Shown: positions 19,423-30,950 of the stretch, in pieces
How the letters are laid out: each line of letters starts with the position of its first letter
Numbering within the stretch: position 1 is the first letter of the stretch
Origin: Erythrobacteraceae bacterium
Lineage (GTDB): Bacteria > Pseudomonadota > Alphaproteobacteria > Sphingomonadales > Sphingomonadaceae
Assembly (NCBI GenBank): GCA_024642525.1
Contig: JAHEAX010000059.1
Location: 1-64,000 of the forward strand
Reading direction: 5' to 3'
Length of the DNA: 64,000 nt
Notes under the pieces: generated by a model
The model's database searches: none
Told to the model about the DNA's origin: nothing
What the model saw: only the letters and a program-made list of their open reading frames with translations
Position numbers and translations under genes: made by a program

Positions 19423-20613
19423 ATGGCGAAAGCTAAGTTTGAGCGGAACAAGCCGCATTGCAACATCGGCACCATCGGTCACGTCGACCACGGCAAGACC
19501 ACGCTGACTGCCGCAATCACCAAGGTGATGGCAGAAGAGCACGGCGGCGCAGCCGTTGATTTTGCCAACATCGACAAGGCTCCTGAAGAGCGCGAGCGTG
19601 GTATCACGATTTCGACTGCACACGTCGAATACGAAACCGCAGCACGTCACTATGCACACGTCGACTGCCCAGGCCACGCTGACTATGTGAAGAACATGAT
19701 CACCGGTGCTGCCCAGATGGACGGCGCTATCCTGGTTGTGAACGCAGCTGACGGCCCGATGCCACAGACCCGCGAGCACATCCTGCTTGCTCGTCAGGTT
19801 GGCGTGCCTGCACTGGTCGTTTACATGAACAAGGTTGACCAGGTCGATGACGAGGAAATCCTCGAGCTCGTCGAACTGGAAGTTCGTGAACTGCTTTCGA
19901 GCTACGATTTTGACGGTGACAACATCGCAATCGTCAAGGGTTCGGCTCTCGCCGCTCTTGAAGGTCGTGACGATAACATCGGCAAGGAATCAATCATTGC
20001 TCTGATGAACGCTGTTGACGAGCACATCCCGCAGCCAGAACGCCCAATCGACCAGGCATTCCTGATGCCAATCGAAGACGTGTTCTCGATCTCGGGTCGT
20101 GGTACTGTTGTTACCGGCCGTATTGAAACCGGCATCGTCAATGTTGGCGACGAAGTTGAAATCGTCGGCATCAAGGACACCAGCAAGACGACCGTTACCG
20201 GCGTTGAAATGTTCCGCAAGCTGCTCGATCGCGGTGAAGCTGGCGACAACATCGGCGCGCTGATCCGCGGCGTTGGCCGTGACGACGTTGAGCGTGGTCA
20301 GGTTCTCGCCAAGCCGGGTTCGGTTAATCCGCACACCGACTTCAGTGCAGAAGTTTACGTCCTGTCGAAGGACGAAGGTGGCCGTCACACGCCATTCTTC
20401 GCGAACTATCGTCCGCAGTTCTACTTCCGCACCACCGACGTGACCGGTGAAGTGATCCTTCCTGAAGGCACTGAAATGGTCATGCCGGGCGACAACGTAA
20501 CGATCGGCGTAAAGCTGATCGCACCGATCGCGATGGACGAAGGTCTTCGCTTCGCAATTCGCGAAGGTGGCCGGACCGTCGGTTCGGGGGTTGTCAGCAA
20601 GATCACGAAGTAA
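19423..20613 (+). CDS. tuf: Elongation factor Tu
   Basis: [35 protein letters not shown]. Confidence 0.99.
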   Translation: MAKAKFERNKPHCNIGTIGHVDHGKTTLTAAITKVMAEEHGGAAVDFANIDKAPEERERGITISTAHVEYETAARHYAHVDCPGHADYVKNMITGAAQMDGAILVVNAADGPMPQTREHILLARQVGVPALVVYMNKVDQVDDEEILELVELEVRELLSSYDFDGDNIAIVKGSALAALEGRDDNIGKESIIALMNAVDEHIPQPERPIDQAFLMPIEDVFSISGRGTVVTGRIETGIVNVGDEVEIVGIKDTSKTTVTGVEMFRKLLDRGEAGDNIGALIRGVGRDDVERGQVLAKPGSVNPHTDFSAEVYVLSKDEGGRHTPFFANYRPQFYFRTTDVTGEVILPEGTEMVMPGDNVTIGVKLIAPIAMDEGLRFAIREGGRTVGSGVVSKITK

Positions 20614-20679
20614 TATAGGCTCCGCACCGGCCGGGTAACCCGATTCATTCGGGCGATTCGGCCGGTCGAGTTTTGGGGG

Positions 20680-20739
20680 CCGCCCCTTCCCAATCACTTC
20701 GCAAGAAGGTTGGTGAGGCGGGGCGGTCTCTTGTTTTTA
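20680..20739 (+). terminator. Terminator/attenuator-like hairpin between tuf and rpsJ
   Basis: CCGCCCC(20680-20686)...GGGGCGG(20720-20726) with internal pairing, then TCTCTTGTTTTTA. Confidence 0.65.
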
Positions 20740-20797
20740 TGGGGATGTCCTCCCCCCTGTTGGACATCTCTTGGCTCTTTCGCATCGGTAGTTGGTA

Positions 20798-21109
20798 ATG
20801 GAAGCTCAGAATATTCGTATTCGCCTCAAGGCGTTTGATCACCGCGTTCTCGACCAGGCAACTGGTGAAATCGCGGAAACGGCGCGTCGCACTGGCGCAC
20901 TTATTCGCGGCCCCATTCCCATGCCGACGCGCATTGAGAAATTCACCGTGAACCGCGGCCCGCACATCGACAAGAAGTCGCGGGAGCAGTTCGAGGTTCG
21001 CACGTACAAGCGGCTGCTCGACATCGTTCAGCCCAACGCCCAGACGGTAGACGCGCTCATGAAGCTCGATCTCGCAGCTGGCGTGAACGTGGAAATCAAA
21101 CTGGCGTAA
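20798..21109 (+). CDS. rpsJ: 30S ribosomal protein S10
   Basis: [34 protein letters not shown]. Confidence 0.99.
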   Translation: MEAQNIRIRLKAFDHRVLDQATGEIAETARRTGALIRGPIPMPTRIEKFTVNRGPHIDKKSREQFEVRTYKRLLDIVQPNAQTVDALMKLDLAAGVNVEIKLA

Positions 21110-21338
21110 GCTGGTAAGACTACCCTCGCTCAGGCGGGGGCTTGATAGAGTGCCTTTTTGGCATTTCTTCAGGGACAACAGGATACCTCCGGCCAATGGC
21201 CGGGCAAGCGTCCTCCGTCTCGCTTTCTCCCACCATCCTGGTGAGGGAGGCAATTCAGCCCGGACGGGGTGACGCACTACAATCTGGGCTGACAAGCCCC
21301 CGGAATGGGTCCGGGGGCCTCTGTTTAGGAGATTGGTC

Positions 21339-22184
21339 ATGCGTACCGGTGTGATCGCTAAAAAAGTCGGGATGACCCGCCTGTTCCAGGAGGATGGCCG
21401 CCATGTGCCGGTTACCGTCTTGGCGCTGGAAGAATGCCAGGTCGTGTCGCAGCGCACCGCCGAGCGTGATGGGTATTTCGCGCTTCAGGTTGGTTCGGGC
21501 GAAGCGAAGCAAAAGAATGTTGCCAAGCCGCAGCGTGAACATTTCGCCAAGGCGGAAGTGTCGCTGAAGCGCAAGGTTGCAGAATTCCGCCTTGAAAACG
21601 AAGAAGGTTTCCTGCCGGTCGGTTCGACCATCAGTGCAGACCACTTCATCGCTGGCCAGAAGGTCGACATCACGGGTCACACGCAGGGTAAAGGCTTTGC
21701 CGGCGCCATGAAGCGTTGGGGCTTCGGGGGTCTTCGGGCTACCCACGGTGTGTCGCTTTCCCACCGTTCGCACGGTTCGACGGGTAACCGTCAGGATCCG
21801 GGCCGCGTATTCAAGGGCAAGAAGATGGCTGGTCACATGGGTGATCGCCAGCGCACGCAGCAAAATCTCGAAATCGTTCGTACTGATGCGGACCGTGGCC
21901 TTCTTTTCGTAAAGGGTTCTGTCCCTGGTTCGAAGAATGGCTGGTTGATCGTACGCGATTCCGTCAAGCTTCGTCTCCCCGAAGGTGTACCGTTCCCTGG
22001 TGCCATCCTCGAGAAGAAGAGCACTCTGCCCGAAACCGAAGACGCTCCTGCTGGCATGATCGAAAGTGCAGCTGAGCATGAAATGGACACGGGTCCGACC
22101 GAAGCGGAAGCGCAGGCAATTCTTGATTCCCAGGAATCCGGTGCTGCTGGCGACGAAACGCCCAACACAGATAAGGAGGGCTGA
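21339..22184 (+). CDS. rplC: 50S ribosomal protein L3 with acidic C-terminal extension
   Basis: [40 protein letters not shown]. Confidence 0.98.
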   Translation: MRTGVIAKKVGMTRLFQEDGRHVPVTVLALEECQVVSQRTAERDGYFALQVGSGEAKQKNVAKPQREHFAKAEVSLKRKVAEFRLENEEGFLPVGSTISADHFIAGQKVDITGHTQGKGFAGAMKRWGFGGLRATHGVSLSHRSHGSTGNRQDPGRVFKGKKMAGHMGDRQRTQQNLEIVRTDADRGLLFVKGSVPGSKNGWLIVRDSVKLRLPEGVPFPGAILEKKSTLPETEDAPAGMIESAAEHEMDTGPTEAEAQAILDSQESGAAGDETPNTDKEG

Positions 22185-22187
22185 GCC

Positions 22188-22823
22188 GTGAAGGTGAAGG
22201 TCCAGAAAATCGACGGTGCCAAGGTTTCCGGGGCGTCTGGCGATCTCGAGCTCAACGATACCGTGTTCGGTGTCGAGCCTCGCGCCGACATCCTGCACCG
22301 TGTAGTTACATGGCAGCTTGAAAACCGTCGCGGCACTGCCCGCGCGGCTCGCGAGCGGTCCGATGTTGCACGCACCGGCAAGAAATTCGGCAAGCAGAAG
22401 GGTGGCGGCGTTGCCCGTCACGGCGACCGCAAGGCTCCGATCTTCATTGGCGGTGGTAAGGCTCATGGCCCACGTCGTCGTGACTTCGAGCAGCAGCTCA
22501 ACAAGAAGATCCGTGCGCTTGGCCTGAAAATGGCTCTTTCGAGCAAGGCAAAGGACGGCCTCGTCGTCGTCGACAGCCTGGAACTGAAAGACAACAAGAC
22601 CAAGTTGCTTGCTGAAATTTTCGGCAAGGCCGGTTACGCTGGCAAGGTATTGGTTATCGACGGTGAAAGCGTGAACGATACGTTCAAGCTGGCCGCGAGC
22701 AACATTCCGGGCGTCAACGTGCTCCCGGCAATGGGTGCCAATGTCTATGACATTCTGAAACACGACACGCTGATCCTGACCAAGGACGCTGTCGCCAAGC
22801 TGGAGGCGCGCTTCAATGGCTAA
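22188..22823 (+). CDS. rplD: 50S ribosomal protein L4
   Basis: GTG start; [49 protein letters not shown]. Confidence 0.98.
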   Translation: MKVKVQKIDGAKVSGASGDLELNDTVFGVEPRADILHRVVTWQLENRRGTARAARERSDVARTGKKFGKQKGGGVARHGDRKAPIFIGGGKAHGPRRRDFEQQLNKKIRALGLKMALSSKAKDGLVVVDSLELKDNKTKLLAEIFGKAGYAGKVLVIDGESVNDTFKLAASNIPGVNVLPAMGANVYDILKHDTLILTKDAVAKLEARFNG

Positions 22824-23124
22824 AAAGCAGGAAGTGGCTGTACGTCATTACGACGTCATCCTCGCACCCCACATTACCGAGAAGTCCACGCTGCTCTCCG
22901 AGCATGACGCGGTTGTCTTCAAGGTAGCGAACGACGCAACCAAGCCGCAGATCAAGGAAGCGGTCGAGGCGCTGTTCGACGTGAAGGTCAAGGGCGTCAA
23001 CACTGTCGTTCAGAAGGGCAAGACGAAGCGCTGGAAGGGTCGTCCCTACAAGCGTTCCGACTTCAAAAAAGCGATCGTGACGCTGGCTGAAGGCCAGTCG
23101 ATCGACGTCACCGGCGGCGTTTAA
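22816..23124 (+). CDS. rplW: 50S ribosomal protein L23
   Basis: [48 protein letters not shown]. Confidence 0.98.
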   Translation: MAKKQEVAVRHYDVILAPHITEKSTLLSEHDAVVFKVANDATKPQIKEAVEALFDVKVKGVNTVVQKGKTKRWKGRPYKRSDFKKAIVTLAEGQSIDVTGGV

Positions 23125-23147
23125 GGCGCAGGGACAGGACACGCATC

Positions 23148-23984
23148 ATGGCACTCAAGAATTACAAACCGACGAGCCCCGCACGCCGCGGCCTCATCCT
23201 CGTCGACAAGTCCGGCCTCTGGAAAGGCAAGCCGGTCAAGTCGCTCACGGAAGGCAAGCGTAAAACCGGTGGCCGGAACAACAAAGGTCATGTCACTTCG
23301 CGTGGCATCGGCGGCGGTCACAAGCAGAAGTATCGCTTTATCGACTTCAAACGTCGTAAATGGGATATGCCTGCAACGGTCGAGCGGATCGAATATGATC
23401 CCAACCGCACGGCTTTCATTGCGCTGATCAAGTATGAGGATGGCGAAATCGCCTACATCCTCTGCCCGCAGCGTCTGGCGGAAGGCGACACGATCGTCGC
23501 CGGCGAAAAGGTCGACACGAAGCCTGGCAATGCCATGCTTCTGGGCCAGATGCCGGTTGGCACGATCTGCCACAACGTCGAAATGAAGCCAGGCAAGGGC
23601 GGCCAGATCGCCCGTTCGGCAGGCACCTATGTCCAGCTCGTCGGTCGTGACCGCGGCATGGTCATTGTTCGTCTGAACTCGGGCGAGCAGCGTTACCTGC
23701 GCGCCGATTGCATGGGTACGGTTGGCGCGGTTTCGAACCCCGACAACTCGAACCAGAATCTCGCCAAGGCTGGCCGTAACCGTTGGGCAGGGCGCAAGCC
23801 ACTTACCCGCGGCGTGGCCAAGAACCCGGTCGATCACCCTCACGGTGGTGGTGAAGGCCGGACCTCGGGCGGCCGTCATCCGGTTACCCCATGGGGCAAG
23901 CCGACCAAGGGTGCTCGTACCCGCAGCAACAAGCAGACGGACAAGTTCATTATCCGTTCGCGTCATGCTAAGAAGAAGAGGTAA
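23148..23984 (+). CDS. rplB: 50S ribosomal protein L2
   Basis: [45 protein letters not shown]. Confidence 0.99.
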   Translation: MALKNYKPTSPARRGLILVDKSGLWKGKPVKSLTEGKRKTGGRNNKGHVTSRGIGGGHKQKYRFIDFKRRKWDMPATVERIEYDPNRTAFIALIKYEDGEIAYILCPQRLAEGDTIVAGEKVDTKPGNAMLLGQMPVGTICHNVEMKPGKGGQIARSAGTYVQLVGRDRGMVIVRLNSGEQRYLRADCMGTVGAVSNPDNSNQNLAKAGRNRWAGRKPLTRGVAKNPVDHPHGGGEGRTSGGRHPVTPWGKPTKGARTRSNKQTDKFIIRSRHAKKKR

Positions 23985-23990
23985 GCGAAG

Positions 23991-24266
23991 ATGGCTCGTT
24001 CCGTCTGGAAAGGTCCGTTCGTCGACCTGCATCTGCTGAAAAAGGCAGAAGACGCCCAGGACAAGGGTGCCCGTGGTGCGATCAAGACCTGGTCGCGTCG
24101 CTCCACTGTCCTTCCGCAATTTGTTGGCCTGACGTTCAGCGTCTATAACGGCCACAAGTTTATTCCGGTGTCCGTTAACGAGGACATGGTCGGTCACAAG
24201 CTCGGTGAATTTGCGCCAACGCGTACTTTCCCCGGCCATGCTGCCGACAAGAAGGGTAAGCGATAA
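23991..24266 (+). CDS. rpsS: 30S ribosomal protein S19
   Basis: [46 protein letters not shown]. Confidence 0.99.
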   Translation: MARSVWKGPFVDLHLLKKAEDAQDKGARGAIKTWSRRSTVLPQFVGLTFSVYNGHKFIPVSVNEDMVGHKLGEFAPTRTFPGHAADKKGKR

Positions 24267-24643
24267 TGGGTAAGGCAAAGACCCCCCGCCGCGTCGCCGA
24301 TAACGAAGCGCTCGCAGTAGGTAACACGATCAAGGGTTCGACGCAGAAGTTGAACCTGGTGGCTGCGCTCATCCGCGGCCGCAAGGTCGAAGAAGCACTC
24401 AACATCCTGGCATTCTCCAAGAAGGCCATGGCTCGTGATGCATCCAAGGTTCTCGCTTCGGCGATCGCCAATGCGGAAAACAATCACGATCTCGATGTCG
24501 ATGCTCTCGTTGTTGCAGAAGCAAGCGTCGGCAAGTCGATCACCATGAAGCGTTTCCACACGCGTGGACGCGGGAAAAGCACCCGCATCCTCAAGCCGTT
24601 CAGCCGGCTGCGCATTGTGGTCCGCGAGCACGAGGAGGCCTGA
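24266..24643 (+). CDS. rplV: 50S ribosomal protein L22
   Basis: Position and L22 pattern ([46 protein letters not shown]). Confidence 0.98.
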   Translation: MGKAKTPRRVADNEALAVGNTIKGSTQKLNLVAALIRGRKVEEALNILAFSKKAMARDASKVLASAIANAENNHDLDVDALVVAEASVGKSITMKRFHTRGRGKSTRILKPFSRLRIVVREHEEA

Positions 24644-24646
24644 TCC

Positions 24647-25342
24647 ATGGGTCATAAGAGCAATCCGATCGGCCTGCGTCTGCAGATCAACCGCACCTGG
24701 GACAGCCGCTGGTACGCCGAAGGGCGCGACTATGCTCAGCTGCTCAAGGAAGACATCGAGATCCGTAAGTACATCATCGACGCGCTGCCGCAGGCAGCGA
24801 TTTCGAAGGTGGTGATCGAGCGTCCGGCAAAGCTTTGCCGCGTTTCGATTTATGCTGCACGTCCCGGCGTCATCATCGGCAAGAAGGGCGCAGACATTGA
24901 AAAGCTGCGTTCGAAGCTTTCGGCACTGACCGACAGCGAAGTGAAGCTGAACATCGTTGAAATCCGCAAGCCGGAAATCGACGCCAAGCTCGTGGCACAG
25001 GGTGTCGCGGACCAGCTGATCCGCCGTATCGCATTCCGCCGTGCCATGAAGCGCGCAGTGCAGTCTGCACTTCGCCTTGGCGCAGAGGGCATCAAGATCA
25101 CATGTGGCGGCCGTCTTGGCGGCGCTGAAATCGCACGTGTTGAATGGTATCGCGAAGGTCGCGTTCCGCTCCACACTTTGCGTGCCAACGTGGATTACGC
25201 CGAAGCCGAAGCACTGACCGCCTATGGGATCATCGGCATCAAGTGCTGGATCTTCAAAGGTGAAATCCTTGCCCATGATCCGACCGCGCAGGACCGACTG
25301 ATGATGGAAGCCCAGACTTCCGGCGTCCGTCCGGCCCGCTGA
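24647..25342 (+). CDS. rpsC: 30S ribosomal protein S3
   Basis: [43 protein letters not shown]. Confidence 0.99.
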   Translation: MGHKSNPIGLRLQINRTWDSRWYAEGRDYAQLLKEDIEIRKYIIDALPQAAISKVVIERPAKLCRVSIYAARPGVIIGKKGADIEKLRSKLSALTDSEVKLNIVEIRKPEIDAKLVAQGVADQLIRRIAFRRAMKRAVQSALRLGAEGIKITCGGRLGGAEIARVEWYREGRVPLHTLRANVDYAEAEALTAYGIIGIKCWIFKGEILAHDPTAQDRLMMEAQTSGVRPAR

Positions 25343-25363
25343 TAGAATTCGAGAGTAAGCACC

Positions 25364-25795
25364 ATGCTGCAACCGAAGAAAACAAAGTATCGCAAGGCCT
25401 TCAAGGGGCGGATCAAAGGTGACGCCCGTGGTGGCACGACCCTGAACTTCGGTTCCTACGGCCTGAAAGCCCTGGAACCAGAGCGTATCACTGCACGCCA
25501 GATCGAAGCGGCTCGCCGTGCGATCACGCGTCACATCAAGCGTCAGGGACGTTTGTGGATCCGCATTTTCCCGGACGTGCCTGTGTCCAAGAAGCCTGCC
25601 GAAGTCCGTCAGGGTAAGGGCAAGGGTTCTATCGAATATTGGGCAGCTCGCGTTAAGCCGGGCCGCATCATTTTCGAACTGGACGGCGTTCCTGGCCCAC
25701 TCGCAGCTGTCGCTTTCGAGCGTGCCGCGATGAAGCTGCCAATCAAGACCAAGGTCGTTGCCCGTCTGGGTGACACCTCGCACCTGGAGGGCTGA
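25364..25795 (+). CDS. rplP: 50S ribosomal protein L16
   Basis: [62 protein letters not shown]. Confidence 0.99.
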   Translation: MLQPKKTKYRKAFKGRIKGDARGGTTLNFGSYGLKALEPERITARQIEAARRAITRHIKRQGRLWIRIFPDVPVSKKPAEVRQGKGKGSIEYWAARVKPGRIIFELDGVPGPLAAVAFERAAMKLPIKTKVVARLGDTSHLEG

Positions 25796-25797
25796 CG

Positions 25798-26004
25798 ATG
25801 GCCAAGATCGAAGACCTTCGCACCAAGACCGATGATCAGCTTGATGTGCAGCTGGTCGAGTTGAAGCGCGAACAGTTCAACCTGCGTTTCCAGTCCGCAA
25901 CCAGCCAACTCGAACGGCCGGCCCGGATCAAGGAAGTGCGCCGCGCGATCGCTCAGATCAAGACGCTGCAGAACGAGCGCGCCAACAGCGCCGCCAAGGC
26001 CTGA
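25798..26004 (+). CDS. rpmC: 50S ribosomal protein L29
   Basis: [54 protein letters not shown]. Confidence 0.98.
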   Translation: MAKIEDLRTKTDDQLDVQLVELKREQFNLRFQSATSQLERPARIKEVRRAIAQIKTLQNERANSAAKA

Positions 26005-26014
26005 GGAACACAAG

Positions 26015-26314
26015 ATGCCGAAACGTATCCTCGTCGGGACCGTAACGTCCGACAAGATGAACAAGTCTGTGACCGTGAAGGTCGAGCGCAAGGTGAAGCA
26101 CCCCCTTTACGGGAAGATCATCCGGCGTTCGAAGAAGTATCACGCACATGACGAGAACAACGTTCACAAAGTGGGCGAAACAGTGCGGATCGAGGAGACC
26201 AAACCGATCTCCAAGACCAAGACCTGGCGTGTTCTCGACACCGTGCAGGCTAGCAAGGGTACCGCTGTAGAGGCGGATATCGAAGTAGAAGCCGCTGCTG
26301 CAAGCACGAACTGA
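26015..26314 (+). CDS. rpsQ: 30S ribosomal protein S17
   Basis: [49 protein letters not shown]. Confidence 0.98.
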   Translation: MPKRILVGTVTSDKMNKSVTVKVERKVKHPLYGKIIRRSKKYHAHDENNVHKVGETVRIEETKPISKTKTWRVLDTVQASKGTAVEADIEVEAAAASTN

Positions 26315-26368
26315 GTTTTTGGAACTGCCGGACAGGTTTCGGCAAGCCGTTAAGAAGGAACCGCATCG

Positions 26369-26737
26369 ATGATTCAGATGCAATCAAATCTAGACGTCGC
26401 GGACAACAGCGGCGCGAAGCGCGTCCAGTGCATCAAGGTACTGGGCGGGTCGAAGCGTCGGACCGCAAGCGTCGGTGACGTGATTGTTGTTTCCGTCAAG
26501 GAAGCGCAGCCACGCGCCAAGGTCAAGAAGGGCGACGTTCACCGCGCGGTGATCGTTCGTACCCGTAAGGATGTCCGTCGTCCCGATGGCAGCGTGATCC
26601 GTTTCGACGGTAATGCAGCAGTTCTTGTCAACAAGAACGAAGAGCCAATCGGCACGCGTATCTTTGGCCCCGTGGTCCGTGAACTCCGCAGCCGCGGGTT
26701 CATGAAAATCATCAGTCTAGCGCCGGAGGTGCTGTAA
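26369..26737 (+). CDS. rplN: 50S ribosomal protein L14
   Basis: [46 protein letters not shown]. Confidence 0.99.
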   Translation: MIQMQSNLDVADNSGAKRVQCIKVLGGSKRRTASVGDVIVVSVKEAQPRAKVKKGDVHRAVIVRTRKDVRRPDGSVIRFDGNAAVLVNKNEEPIGTRIFGPVVRELRSRGFMKIISLAPEVL

Positions 26738-27057
26738 TGGCTTCCGCTAAGATCAAGAAGGGCGACAGCGTCGTCGTGCTTTCGGGCAAGGACAAGGGCC
26801 AGACCGGCACTGTCCGCAAGGTCATGCCGAAAGACGGCAAGATCGTTGTCGAAGGCGTGAATATCGCTGCCCGTCACCGCAAGCCTAGCCAGGAAAACCC
26901 CCAGGGTGGCATCGATCGCTTCGAAGCGCCGATGCACATCTCCAAGGTTGCCGTGGCTGATCCCAAGGATGGCAAACCGACCCGCGTCCGCTTTGAAGAG
27001 CGTGACGGCAAGAAGGTCCGTATTGCCGTTAAGTCCGGAGAAGCAATCGATGGCTGA
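26737..27057 (+). CDS. rplX: 50S ribosomal protein L24
   Basis: [39 protein letters not shown]. Confidence 0.98.
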   Translation: MASAKIKKGDSVVVLSGKDKGQTGTVRKVMPKDGKIVVEGVNIAARHRKPSQENPQGGIDRFEAPMHISKVAVADPKDGKPTRVRFEERDGKKVRIAVKSGEAIDG

Positions 27058-27631
27058 TTCCAACATCTCGCGCATGAAAAAGCGTTTTGACGATGAAATC
27101 GTCAAGGCGATGACTGAAAAGTTCGGTTACACGAACCGTCTTCAGGTTCCGCGTCTCGAAAAGGTCACGCTCAACATGGGTGTGGGCGAAGCGAGCCAGG
27201 ACAAGAAGAAAGTCCAGACTGCCGCTGAAGAAATGGCTCTGATCGCTGGCCAGAAGCCGGTTATCACGAAGGCCAAGAAGTCCATCGCACAGTTCAAGCT
27301 GCGCGAAGGAATGCCAATCGGTTGCAAGGTTACCCTTCGCCGTGAACGCATGTACGAATTCGTGGACCGTCTGGTTACGATTGCAATGCCGCGTATTCGC
27401 GACTTTCGTGGTCTGAACCCGAAGAGCTTCGATGGTCGCGGCAACTATGCCATGGGCCTGAAAGAGCAGATCATCTTTCCCGAAATTTCCTACGATCGGA
27501 TCGAGAAGGTTCGCGGGATGGATATCATCATCACCACCACGGCAAACACCGATGAAGAAGCGCGCGAACTGCTGCGTCTCTTCGGTTTCCCTTTCCCGGC
27601 TGACGAAGCCGCAGAACAGCAAGCCGCGTGA
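27050..27631 (+). CDS. rplE: 50S ribosomal protein L5
   Basis: [48 protein letters not shown]; overlaps the end of rplX. Confidence 0.98.
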   Translation: MADSNISRMKKRFDDEIVKAMTEKFGYTNRLQVPRLEKVTLNMGVGEASQDKKKVQTAAEEMALIAGQKPVITKAKKSIAQFKLREGMPIGCKVTLRRERMYEFVDRLVTIAMPRIRDFRGLNPKSFDGRGNYAMGLKEQIIFPEISYDRIEKVRGMDIIITTTANTDEEARELLRLFGFPFPADEAAEQQAA

Positions 27632-27659
27632 GCGGTCAGGAAAAGAGAGCTTAAGTCCA

Positions 27660-27965
27660 ATGGCGAAACTGAGTTCCGTTAACAAGAACGAGCGTCGTAA
27701 GAAGCTCGTCAAGAAGTACGCGGCGAAATATGCCCGTCTGAAGGCCGTAGCCGACGACAAGTCGCTCGATGAGAGCGAACGTCTGATTGCGCGCCTGAAG
27801 CTGGCGGAAATCCCGCGCAACGCGAATCCCACGCGTGTGCGCAACCGCTGCACCACCACCGGCCGCCCACGCGGCTATTACCGCAAGTTCGGCCTGAACC
27901 GCATTGAACTGCGTAATCTCGCCAACAAGGGGTTAATCCCCGGCGTGACCAAGTCGAGCTGGTAA
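27660..27965 (+). CDS. rpsN: 30S ribosomal protein S14
   Basis: [33 protein letters not shown]...[39 protein letters not shown]. Confidence 0.99.
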   Translation: MAKLSSVNKNERRKKLVKKYAAKYARLKAVADDKSLDESERLIARLKLAEIPRNANPTRVRNRCTTTGRPRGYYRKFGLNRIELRNLANKGLIPGVTKSSW

Positions 27966-27975
27966 GGATCCTTAG

Positions 27976-28371
27976 ATGGCTATGACCGATCCCCTGGGTG
28001 ATATGCTCACCCGCATCCGCAACGGCCAGCAGGCGAAGAAGGATTCTGTCCTTTCGCCCGCTTCCAAGCTGCGTGCAAACGTACTCGAAGTCCTCCAGCG
28101 CGAAGGTTATATTCGCGGTTACTCGGAAGACTCCAGTGGCAAGCACCCCGCACTGCGTATCGAACTGAAATACTTCGAGGGCGAACCTGCTATCAAGCAC
28201 GTCGCCCGCGTCTCCAAGCCGGGTCGCCGGGTCTATTCGGCAAGCCGTGAGCTGCCGACGGTCCGTAACGGCCTTGGCATCACCATCGTCTCGACACCTC
28301 GCGGTGTGCTTTCGGATAACGAAGCACGTTCGCAGAATGTCGGCGGCGAAGTGCTGGCGGAGGTATTCTGA
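27976..28371 (+). CDS. rpsH: 30S ribosomal protein S8
   Basis: [49 protein letters not shown]. Confidence 0.99.
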   Translation: MAMTDPLGDMLTRIRNGQQAKKDSVLSPASKLRANVLEVLQREGYIRGYSEDSSGKHPALRIELKYFEGEPAIKHVARVSKPGRRVYSASRELPTVRNGLGITIVSTPRGVLSDNEARSQNVGGEVLAEVF

Positions 28372-28904
28372 TGAGCCGCATCGGTAAACGTGCAGTCGCT
28401 ATCCCTAGTGGTGTGACTGCCAATATCGACAATGGCACGCTCAGCGTGAAGGGGCCCAAGGGCACTCTTTCGATGGGTTTGCTGGATGATATCGAATATA
28501 AAGTCGAAGGCGACGAAATCAGCGTCATGCCGGCGAACGAAACCAAGCGTGCACGGTCCTATTGGGGCATGCAGCGTACCCTGGTTTCCAACCTGGTTGA
28601 CGGTGTAACCGAAGGTTTCAGCAAAGTGCTCGAAATCAGCGGCGTTGGTTATCGTGCGCAGGCGCAGGGCAAGAACCTGAAGCTGCAGCTCGGTTACAGC
28701 CACGATGTCGATATCGTCGTGCCGGAAGGCATCGAAGTTAAGACCCCCGATCAGACCACGGTCGAGATCAGCGGAAATGACAAGCAGGCAGTCGGCCAGT
28801 TCGCTGCCGAAGTCCGCCGTTGGCGCAAGCCCGAGCCTTACAAGGGCAAGGGCATCAAGTACCGCGGCGAATACGTCTTCCGCAAGGAAGGGAAGAAGAA
28901 GTAA
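28371..28904 (+). CDS. rplF: 50S ribosomal protein L6
   Basis: [35 protein letters not shown]. Confidence 0.99.
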   Translation: MSRIGKRAVAIPSGVTANIDNGTLSVKGPKGTLSMGLLDDIEYKVEGDEISVMPANETKRARSYWGMQRTLVSNLVDGVTEGFSKVLEISGVGYRAQAQGKNLKLQLGYSHDVDIVVPEGIEVKTPDQTTVEISGNDKQAVGQFAAEVRRWRKPEPYKGKGIKYRGEYVFRKEGKKK

Positions 28905-28905
28905 G

Positions 28906-29250
28906 ATGGCCAAGCTTTCTCTGTTCGAACGCCGCCGCCGCCGTGTGCGTACCGCTCTGCGGGCACGCTCTGGTGACCGCGCGCGTCTCTCGGTGCACCG
29001 CACCGGACGTCACATCTACGCACAGATCATCGATGACAGTAATGGCCGCACGGTCGCTGCTGCTTCGACGCTGGGTGCGAAGAGCTCTGGCGCTAATGTC
29101 GATGCTGCTGTCCAGGTGGGCAAAGACATCGCTGCGGCTGCCAAAAAGGCTGGCGTCACCACCGTCGTATTCGATCGCGGTGGCTTCCTGTTCCATGGTC
29201 GCGTTAAAGCGCTGGCCGACGCCGCGCGCGAAGGCGGTCTGGAGTTCTGA
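28906..29250 (+). CDS. rplR: 50S ribosomal protein L18
   Basis: [32 protein letters not shown]...[26 protein letters not shown]. Confidence 0.98.
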   Translation: MAKLSLFERRRRRVRTALRARSGDRARLSVHRTGRHIYAQIIDDSNGRTVAAASTLGAKSSGANVDAAVQVGKDIAAAAKKAGVTTVVFDRGGFLFHGRVKALADAAREGGLEF

Positions 29251-30110
29251 TGATGGCTGACGATAAGAAGACCCCTGAAGCCGAGGCAAGCCCGGTAGAA
29301 GAAACCAACGTACAGCCCGAAGCTGAAGCTGCTCCTGCTGCTGAAGCAAAGGCGGATGACGTGAAGGTCGACAATGCGGGTTCAACCCCGACACCGACCG
29401 TCGCATCGACCGAAGCTGCCGACAACCAGTCGACTGCTGCTGGCGATCCTTCGCAGCCACGTGGTGGCCGCGGTGGCCGTGGTGGCCGTGACAACAACCG
29501 TAACGGCGGTGGCCGTGATGGTGGTCGCGGTCGCGGTGGTCGCGACAATCGCCGTGGTGGCCGTGACGAAGAAGATGATGGCCTGATTGAAAAGCTGGTC
29601 CACATCAACCGCGTTTCCAAGACTGTTAAGGGCGGTAAGCGCTTCGGTTTTGCAGCCCTGGTTGTTGTTGGTGACGGCACTGGCCGCGTCGGCTTTGGCA
29701 AGGGCAAGGCACGCGAAGTGCCTGAAGCCATCACCAAGGCAACCGCTGCTGCCAAGAAGAAGATGATCCGCGTTTCCCTGAAGGAAGGCCGGACGCTTCA
29801 TCATGATGGTCGTGGTCGTTTTGGCGCAGGCAAGGTTGCCGTGCGTTCGGCACCCGCCGGTACCGGCATCATCGCCGGCGGCCCGATGCGTGCTGTTTTC
29901 GAAAGCCTTGGTGTTGCCGACGTGGTGACCAAGTCGATCGGTACGTCCAACCCCTACAACATGATCCGCGCCACGTTCGACGCATTGGCCAACCAGACTT
30001 CGCCGAAGTCTGTTGCCCAGCGTCGCGGCAAGAAGGTTGCTGACCTTCTGGGCCGTGGTGGCGCCAGTGAAGCCGAGGCAGAAGCCGACGCTGCTGCGGT
30101 TACGGAGTAA
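29250..30110 (+). CDS. rpsE: 30S ribosomal protein S5 with about 110-aa acidic plus RGG-rich N-terminal extension
   Basis: S5 core [50 protein letters not shown] preceded by [42 protein letters not shown]. Confidence 0.97.
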   Translation: MMADDKKTPEAEASPVEETNVQPEAEAAPAAEAKADDVKVDNAGSTPTPTVASTEAADNQSTAAGDPSQPRGGRGGRGGRDNNRNGGGRDGGRGRGGRDNRRGGRDEEDDGLIEKLVHINRVSKTVKGGKRFGFAALVVVGDGTGRVGFGKGKAREVPEAITKATAAAKKKMIRVSLKEGRTLHHDGRGRFGAGKVAVRSAPAGTGIIAGGPMRAVFESLGVADVVTKSIGTSNPYNMIRATFDALANQTSPKSVAQRRGKKVADLLGRGGASEAEAEADAAAVTE

Positions 30111-30115
30111 GATCG

Positions 30116-30301
30116 ATGGCTGACAAGAAAACCGTCAAGATCCGTCAGATCGGTTCACCGATCCGTCGCCCCGAGAAGCAGCGCAAGATGCTGATCGGTC
30201 TGGGTCTGAACAAGATGCACAAAGTCGTCGAACTGCAGGATACCCCTGAAGTTCGCGGTGCAATCGCCAAGCTTCCCCATATGGTTGAAGTGCTCGATTG
30301 A
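30116..30301 (+). CDS. rpmD: 50S ribosomal protein L30
   Basis: [56 protein letters not shown]. Confidence 0.98.
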   Translation: MADKKTVKIRQIGSPIRRPEKQRKMLIGLGLNKMHKVVELQDTPEVRGAIAKLPHMVEVLD

Positions 30302-30419
30302 GCCAGACTTCTTGACTAATGGCGGCCCGGGCTTGTACCGGGCCGCTTCCATTTTGCCCGCAAGGGCAATTTTGCCGTTTTGGCAACTAGCGCGAACAAA
30401 GCGAAAGCGAGTGCAGACT

Positions 30420-30950
30420 ATGAAACTTAATGAACTCCGCGACAATGAAGGTGCCCGTAAGTCACGCATGCGCGTTGGCCGTGGTATCGGTTCCGGCAAG
30501 GGCAAGACCTCGGGCCGTGGCCAGAAGGGCCAGAAGAGCCGTTCGGGCGTAGCGATCAAGGGCTTTGAAGGTGGCCAGATGCCACTTCACATGCGTCTTC
30601 CAAAGCGCGGCTTCAACAACCCGTTCGCCAAGGATTTCGCTGAAGTGAACCTGGGCATGATCCAGAAGTTCATCGACGCCGGTAAGATCGACGCCAAGAA
30701 ACTGGTCGACCATGAAGCACTGAAGGCCGCTGGCCTCGCTCGTGGCGGCAAGGACGGCGTCCGTCTGCTCGGCAAGGGCGAACTGAAGGACAAGGTCAAG
30801 TTCTCGGTTGCAGGCGCATCCAAGGGTGCTGTTTCAGCTGTTGAAAAGGCCGGCGGTTCGGTCGAAGTGACACTGCCGACCAACCTCGAAGTAAAGGCAG
30901 CCAAGGCGGAAGCTACGGCAAAGCGCCTCGAAAAGAAAAAGAAGAAGTAA
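30420..30950 (+). CDS. rplO: 50S ribosomal protein L15
   Basis: [65 protein letters not shown]. Confidence 0.99.
   Translation: MKLNELRDNEGARKSRMRVGRGIGSGKGKTSGRGQKGQKSRSGVAIKGFEGGQMPLHMRLPKRGFNNPFAKDFAEVNLGMIQKFIDAGKIDAKKLVDHEALKAAGLARGGKDGVRLLGKGELKDKVKFSVAGASKGAVSAVEKAGGSVEVTLPTNLEVKAAKAEATAKRLEKKKKK

Noticed and set aside
21255-22763. 502-aa minus-strand ORF across rplC/rplD
   Set aside because: Antisense shadow of ribosomal protein genes; no recognisable domain.
24194-25783. 529-aa minus-strand ORF across rpsC/rplP
   Set aside because: Same shadow-ORF explanation; spans several genuine genes on the other strand.
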